Assembly: GCA_024181965.1 (NCBI GenBank)
Contig: BQXS01012745.1
Span: 24,569 to 63,242 of the forward strand
Reading direction: 5' to 3'
Length of the DNA stretch: 38,674 nt
DNA from: Aduncisulcus paluster
Taxonomy: Eukaryota > Fornicata
Shown here: positions 36,801 to 38,674 of the stretch, one piece after another
Numbering within the stretch: the stretch's first letter is position 1
Layout of the letters: each line of letters begins with the position of its first letter
Notes under the pieces: generated by a model
Seen by the model: only the letters and a program-made list of their open reading frames with translations
Told to the model about the DNA's origin: nothing
Databases searched by the model: none
Program-made: the position numbers and the translations under genes

Positions 36801-38674
36801 GGTGTTCCTGCAATCAAAACCAGTACAGATCTGCTCCATTCTATCCGATCAAACTGCTTGGCGTCAAAAATTGTGGGTTGTTCAAATATTCCTGAGAGTT
36901 TATCATCCTTACCTTCCTCTCAAAAGAGAATGAATCCGAATTCCAAGTTGTCTGTGTGTGAAATTCTTGCCATGGAAAATGAAAGTGGTGTCAGTGTTGG
37001 TGACAAGCCTGCTCTGGACCTTATTGCACAGCCGTTACATTCTCCACTCGTGTTTGCAATGTTATACTTGCCTTTGTTCCTGATATCTGGCCGCTCAGTG
37101 ATGTCACTTGCGTCTTATTCATCCATTTCGTTTCATTTTATTCTGGCTCACATTCTTTCAACTGCTTCAACTTCCTCTTCTATCCTTTCCTCTTTGACAG
37201 CAAAACCTCTCTTTTCTCAACAATGCACTCAAGCAATCGTGACAAGAAGACATCCAACCTCTTCTCTTGAAGCAAATGGTGTCCATCAGAGTATTTTGCC
37301 ACCTCCGTGCGTTCAATGGTATATTCGGCAAGAACGACTGCACAACCGCCAACGTGATCAGCAGAAAAAGAAAAAAGCTTGGAGTGTAAGCGCTGGAGTC
37401 GATTCAATCAACCAATGGCTCTCTGAACGTGAAAAGTTAAGAGTATTGCGAAAACGATGGGAGAAGAAAAAGAAAATGTCAATTGTTTTATCAAAAGTTG
37501 AATCTATATTGAGTGAAGATTCTCCTTCAGCTCATTCCTCAATTGTTGGAGGTGAGAGAAAGAGCGATCAAATCTATTCTGAGATCAAATTTTATTTATA
37601 TCCATCTGAGAAAGAAATAATGAACATTCAAAAACGTGCACATGATCATGCCAATCACTGTGAACGTCATGGAAAAGAGACTTTTGAGAAGCGTCTTATG
37701 TTTTCGCCTTATCCTGGCTCCTCCATGTCATCTCCTTTTCATTCCTCTTCTTCACTCTCCACCTTGACTATTTTATACCCTTCTCTTACATTATCCAGTC
37801 TGTTGAGCCATGATACTATAAATACATGTGTACAAGGAAGGGCCGCATATCGGGATCGCAATAGGAAGAAACGGGATAGTGTTGAAGAGAAGATGAGGAA
37901 GGCTGAAGAAGAGAAGATGATCGTTAGATGGTCAGCCACAAAAAGAGAAATGATTTTAATGACTGCTGACGCAGAAGATTCTCTTTCATTAGATTCTGTT
38001 GATAAAAGGATCTTAGAAAAGAAGAAGATCTCAAGATCTGATTGTACTATCACGAAGAAGGATAGAAAAGGTTTGTTACCTATTGATTTGTTAAGTCCAC
38101 CTGGTCCAGATCAACAGTATTCGTCTCTTAAAATGAAACAGTCGCTCATTCGCTCACATGGAGAGTTCGAAATGTTGAAATACACTCAATTACGAGAGAA
38201 ATATCTCGGATATCACTCAAAGAACACAAAGGAACGGGAATGGAAACCGTATAAGCCATCCTACCAATTGGGTGAGCAAGGTCTTGATACCAACAAGACC
38301 TCCACGAAGAAATCCTTCAAAGATTTCCTTGAAAATGCATCTGTTCGGGATCGTCGTGCAATGATAAACCAGGTTCTCAGTGATTTCTATTCAAACAATA
38401 AGATGATTGCTGCAAATATATCTTTAAGCTCGTTATCCTCTCTTTTTCAATCTAATGAATCCGCCTCTTTGTCTACAACACCTCAAAATCGCATTTCTCA
38501 ACGGTTCTTCTCACTCTCTCCGATGCTGGCTTCCTTATCTGAAGGTCCCAGTACCTCAGAGCTCCATGATTCTTCAAACCCCGATGCCAATAGCCCGGTT
38601 CCTGTGCAATCTTCCTCCTCTAGTGGTTCGAGAGCATCCTTGATGAAGTTTCTTGCATCTCTTCCTCCATGTTC
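30864..38674 (+). CDS. Giant unrecognised protein, single open frame running off the right edge (>2603 codons)
   Basis: From the ATG at 30864 the frame is open to the end of the window; I read every line and found no stop in 7.8 kb. A TAA lies two codons before the ATG, so the start is well bounded. Residues 1 to ~190 look like a helical, folded domain (MEFSLSASLLLAQSAEFLYK onward, Cys- and Leu-rich). Later come a DDDD acidic patch (~32920), a cysteine group beginning CPWC at residue 755, a strongly basic stretch (~33360-33530) fit for nuclear import or RNA binding, and a Trp/Glu/Arg-rich coiled coil (~34930-35090). A helical region with an SFKRFRDLHAVRAWKRK motif lies at ~35850-36150 and more basic coiled coil at ~37430-37480 and ~37860-37960. 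Ser-rich linkers separate these. No family is recognised. Confidence 0.85.
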   Translation, partial: MEFSLSASLLLAQSAEFLYKLLPRVQLSYDARKNCVEQLQELIMRVNKLMCERPKEYDDRSHSNLIFDRFRELIDKFLVVQGFWSIFSNQQPEKAVSYLLFATKPVDSCLTSSVFVSKLLYVIFFSSTTIVHDLTITIINMCIDNCITVLNKLADEFEMCLYVSGSFVPIVDTICKYLRKMNQTRAKKILLNRHGGLNVTKPPHSFFSTNHSISSDSSSKTVYKIHKIYKEPSKYAITYDLKHGSTVSNVLIDDEQGVFLPFLEPVTITPTLFSSPSTSSMRVLYPPNIQLYVNHVDNPLLFFDGMRMSSQPSLADTRAIGSTQHGIQYETNGQSMPVPPSNGYYYSDGVEGDPNDMERLALTQSSGNISEYQTTPNSQQQPRYSIHQFGKDPGHGHPSAETLGHHATLDDSNVPRPPPFRPPDACSEHIECGGIAIADTAEGIDNSALLAKGIVNLKYESSGRIFHSRSDDISSKRTKSLLQMNHHTAPTDDKDDVKSIAETKQEVAPRTTRYDPKEDPDYTPLPTLVQPDPNDSFSCFLPRARMMTLHRPSSHQRSSESSTTTPHKSEGSGHSCDCNPFHSLLESHNRDIYTYPIHRHQNQCECTSKMSQGVGSASVSQDSRSSSVSSRTDKRDLRKRMVSTGTSQRTRTKLRSHQHEYINKQSSSHISSRMSVKADVYVEDSSEDDDDVVLHLSNDDASSEDIRHVKSSTSLRGMHRVKHRLNDTHSSILCIEDELSDQTTSSSEYDGEEQCPWCGKWRSRRQKKNIYSLFYHPHSYSTTGDLCCPSEDSCFIYPQSFSNLDPRAATEEERKEMEISRLYYRHLHSHMREKRTRVERPRRKKIRRKIRKRKESSDNSEKVKKKHGHRKKKESEKKPQRKQQHTQPTMDVLHTPSVSKDGKLDRLDCSSKIPSSSLSRNSPHSFLPSDDGPIPSPDLSYSFNTHLHVCSFLQSRSHLCVKPSTFIWKPNSDKKHQGKTKSSFYSQFQQWSSGYSSGENSRSSASFASEEVYVLYVAQLLSHSLLTRRQTLQYGCNALLDLFWKTILDPNEGLREAQREQLMGNRSAPPGRPSKSVNSHAPTSADPSPRPSLYAPLGLSHRVNVNEVFDRLNEWILNLYEDKDFVTRRRRIETMRSIPSESIPLAQFPQYSNRLDPFHHHSPISARSMFKQMTNFDSLYDVPALPWWVVWSDNPIDSAREQPNTEDKKKTSNNPQTVVLASEGARFKPSEGSDDVFFDSSKVKGSMTFSSSSSISEDGLESREPERITPPPLNSFAISSQNQTTSTISSDVEIPEVVFSSRSRLQANESISGLFTFLYLPPPPPDSMLHTHLCTQEDVSLFFAPLIMCFSMYHDLIMCKRESRWELEWEKMRDENKNRKESRQEWRDEMRRAEMMHSKFWWQEQQQAARSHNEYEATEESDTQFEISKGSLDEYHSFNPQANSVVGVDPLLKGSIYNETSDSVARKKNKDIPQGNIPIRIPKDRIPAYQHTTLPIMCPFQSSSEESCMCLDYPQCDDTFGLKRHKTDESIWSSQKNRRMMNVVILHTWTEIQCRFRNMLRKKGSKTGHQNFPSSHARFSESSSLPSTFTPSLSSTLMALKSPKADALIQKEWDSLEAFQLPENQAIVCPDDRTNLTIDRGLVLKSMWIGLKGTEYEKKKLSFKRFRDLHAVRAWKRKSCIKELVQMMEEEDLIVRRETKAFRMLHQIYRKKGTFPNTKKGMKSIISHEIQELSSHIKRRNAKWESRRKVMNSIISTISTSRIPTLDDVEKEDEIRFLERLFVIGKHFPHHSNNSYTPYLAFSSSDENIALKLDQVEWFAQLIGYSEPDGDDDNELNVVNSPAALIRLLFPYLPPNYISPFKTSVTPFVPGSDVRQRGMLELEEDSDFDLAALSMDSVDSTASMSVSYTSPSVTRDSSSQHQPWAQNKGQVNQDMKSAKNSYSGSHSSISGSPSSSVTSIIPLPANIYPSFLSFVRNMRGVPAIKTSTDLLHSIRSNCLASKIVGCSNIPESLSSLPSSQKRMNPNSKLSVCEILAMENESGVSVGDKPALDLIAQPLHSPLVFAMLYLPLFLISGRSVMSLASYSSISFHFILAHILSTASTSSSILSSLTAKPLFSQQCTQAIVTRRHPTSSLEANGVHQSILPPPCVQWYIRQERLHNRQRDQQKKKKAWSVSAGVDSINQWLSEREKLRVLRKRWEKKKKMSIVLSKVESILSEDSPSAHSSIVGGERKSDQIYSEIKFYLYPSEKEIMNIQKRAHDHANHCERHGKETFEKRLMFSPYPGSSMSSPFHSSSSLSTLTILYPSLTLSSLLSHDTINTCVQGRAAYRDRNRKKRDSVEEKMRKAEEEKMIVRWSATKREMILMTADAEDSLSLDSVDKRILEKKKISRSDCTITKKDRKGLLPIDLLSPPGPDQQYSSLKMKQSLIRSHGEFEMLKYTQLREKYLGYHSKNTKEREWKPYKPSYQLGEQGLDTNKTSTKKSFKDFLENASVRDRRAMINQVLSDFYSNNKMIAANISLSSLSSLFQSNESASLSTTPQNRISQRFFSLSPMLASLSEGPSTSELHDSSNPDANSPVPVQSSSSSGSRASLMKFLASLPPC

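Noticed and set aside
1-38674. tRNA, rRNA, CRISPR array, transposon or viral gene
   Set aside because: No cloverleaf with a TTCRANN loop, no spaced repeats, and no transposase, reverse transcriptase or capsid motifs were seen in the reading.

Overview
The window is nuclear DNA of a gene-dense, AT-rich, flagellated protist. The eukaryotic signs are clear: an IFT43 intraflagellar-transport subunit, the AP-2 sigma clathrin-adaptor chain, an actin-related protein, a histone-fold protein, a DEAH helicase fused to an RBR ubiquitin-ligase module, and four spliceosomal introns. Genes lie on both strands with short spacers (mostly 100-450 bp) and no sign of operons. TAA and TAG act as ordinary stops and no codon appears reassigned. 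The GTATGT intron donors recall metamonads. A free-living fornicate of the Carpediemonas/Aduncisulcus kind is my guess, not something the sequence proves.

Layout: (1) 2-3808 (+) C-terminal part of a DEAH helicase/RBR protein. (2) 3984-7208 (-) two-exon leucine-rich-repeat/coiled-coil protein. (3) 7415-8112 (-) two identical tandem copies of a histone-fold gene. (4) 8396-9727 (+) two-exon actin-related protein. (5) 9921-11144 (+) WD40 protein. (6) 11447-12361 (+) seven-helix membrane protein. (7) 12812-13660 (+) DUF1963-like protein. (8) 13955-22435 (-) giant SAC9-like protein with one 5' intron, two internal exact duplications and an assembly gap. (9) 22690-22983 (+) IFT43. (10) 23196-23621 (+) AP-2 sigma. 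(11) 23789-27370 (-) unrecognised 1193-residue protein. (12) 27640-30450 (+) two-exon protein with an L24e/TRASH-like zinc finger. (13) 30864 to the right edge (+) a giant, uninterrupted, unrecognised reading frame of more than 2,600 codons.

Two points change the gene models most. First, four genes have an intron with the same donor (GTATGTTT) and a TAG acceptor, and splicing restores recognisable N-termini (actin-related protein, SAC9-like, L24e-like) or a C-terminus (LRR protein). Second, the rightmost 7.8 kb is one open frame that never stops inside the window, so a method that needs a stop codon would report only small spurious ORFs there.

The genes do not form one pathway. Several fit a flagellate's trafficking and phosphoinositide machinery (AP-2 sigma, SAC9-like, IFT43), but their closeness is probably ordinary gene packing. 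Three exact direct duplications (371, 468 and 251 bp), one of them spanning a 20-N gap, raise the question of assembly artefacts against recent microhomology-driven duplications.
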